A DNA stretch of 32,118 nucleotides from Bacillota bacterium. GTDB lineage: Bacteria > Bacillota > Clostridia > Oscillospirales > Ruminococcaceae. Numbering within the stretch: position 1 is the first letter of the stretch; each line of letters opens with the position of its first letter. The DNA is taken from contig JAEZQD010000119.1 in the NCBI GenBank assembly GCA_023413185.1, forward strand, positions 1-32,118. Reading direction: 5' to 3'. Below the pieces are notes generated by a model that made no database searches, was not told the origin of the DNA, and was given only the letters and a program-made list of their open reading frames with translations. A program made the translations under genes and the position numbers. Of the stretch, positions 32,029 to 32,118 are shown in pieces.

Positions 32029-32118
32029 ATGAGTCCTGCAAACAAGTTGGAACGTTTAACACAAAACCTATCGCAGATCGATCCTGCATCCGCTGCACGG
32101 GTGCGTCTTGCAAAGCTA
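32029..32118 (+). CDS. Start of an unidentified gene (partial)
   Basis: The first 30 codons of a gene with a clear GGAGG site seven bases before its ATG. The visible residues (MSPANKLERLTQNLSQIDPA and a helix-like continuation) are too few to assign. The pattern of an amphipathic start with IDPASAARVRLAKL is faintly like the N-terminus of CobT-type nucleotide phosphoribosyltransferases, but this is a weak guess. The gene continues beyond the right edge. Confidence 0.55.
   Translation, partial: MSPANKLERLTQNLSQIDPASAARVRLAKL

Overview
The window looks like chromosomal DNA of an anaerobic, spore-forming member of the Clostridia, probably Oscillospiraceae/Ruminococcaceae-like. The reasons are a GerW/YtfJ sporulation protein next to a DUF2953 protein, an ScpA-ScpB-D,D-carboxypeptidase-RluB neighbourhood, a DUF4364 protein, AGGAGG-type ribosome binding sites, frequent TTG/GTG starts, and a base composition that is GC-rich for a Firmicute. 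I see no rRNA, tRNA, CRISPR array, insertion sequence or prophage.

Layout. (1) 1-1704, minus: cysteine desulfurase followed by a TtcA-type PP-loop tRNA thiolase (cut by the window edge), a plausible sulfur-relay pair. (2) 1850-4127, plus: two very small acidic proteins, an intrinsic terminator, then a lactate/malate-family dehydrogenase and the PLP protein YggS. (3) 4158-4395: a shared hairpin terminator and a 39-codon orphan gene with a near-consensus promoter. (4) 4430-6627, minus: ketopantoate reductase, then two AT-richer accessory genes (P-loop kinase, GNAT). (5) 6655-11424, minus: a DUF4364-sbcD-sbcC operon for DNA-end processing. (6) 11635-20567, minus: a complete Wzx/Wzy-type surface polysaccharide operon with nucleotide-sugar 4,6-dehydratase, flippase, polymerase/ligase, three glycosyltransferases and an initiating phosphoglycosyltransferase. 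(7) 20770-23709: a DUF3298-type protein, an ECF vitamin-transporter S component with a structured leader, and a membrane-anchored M23 peptidase. (8) 23973-31349, plus: site-2 protease, ScpA, ScpB, DUF2953, GerW, a lipoprotein of unknown function, a D,D-carboxypeptidase and the pseudouridine synthase RluB, which carries a repetitive basic tail. (9) 31517-end: an unknown protein and the start of another gene.

How the genes work together. The polysaccharide operon has everything needed to start on undecaprenyl phosphate, extend, flip and polymerise a short repeat unit. The 24-31 kb block combines chromosome segregation, envelope remodelling and spore functions, an association known from Bacillus and Clostridia. 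Most of the window is ordinary core genome. The points most worth a second look are the apparent non-AUG (ATC) start of the flippase, the orphan 39-aa peptide gene with an operator-like dyad, the two small proteins before the dehydrogenase, the altered specificity residue of that dehydrogenase, and the 3 x 108-bp repeat in rluB. I found no clear evidence of a wholly new multi-gene system.
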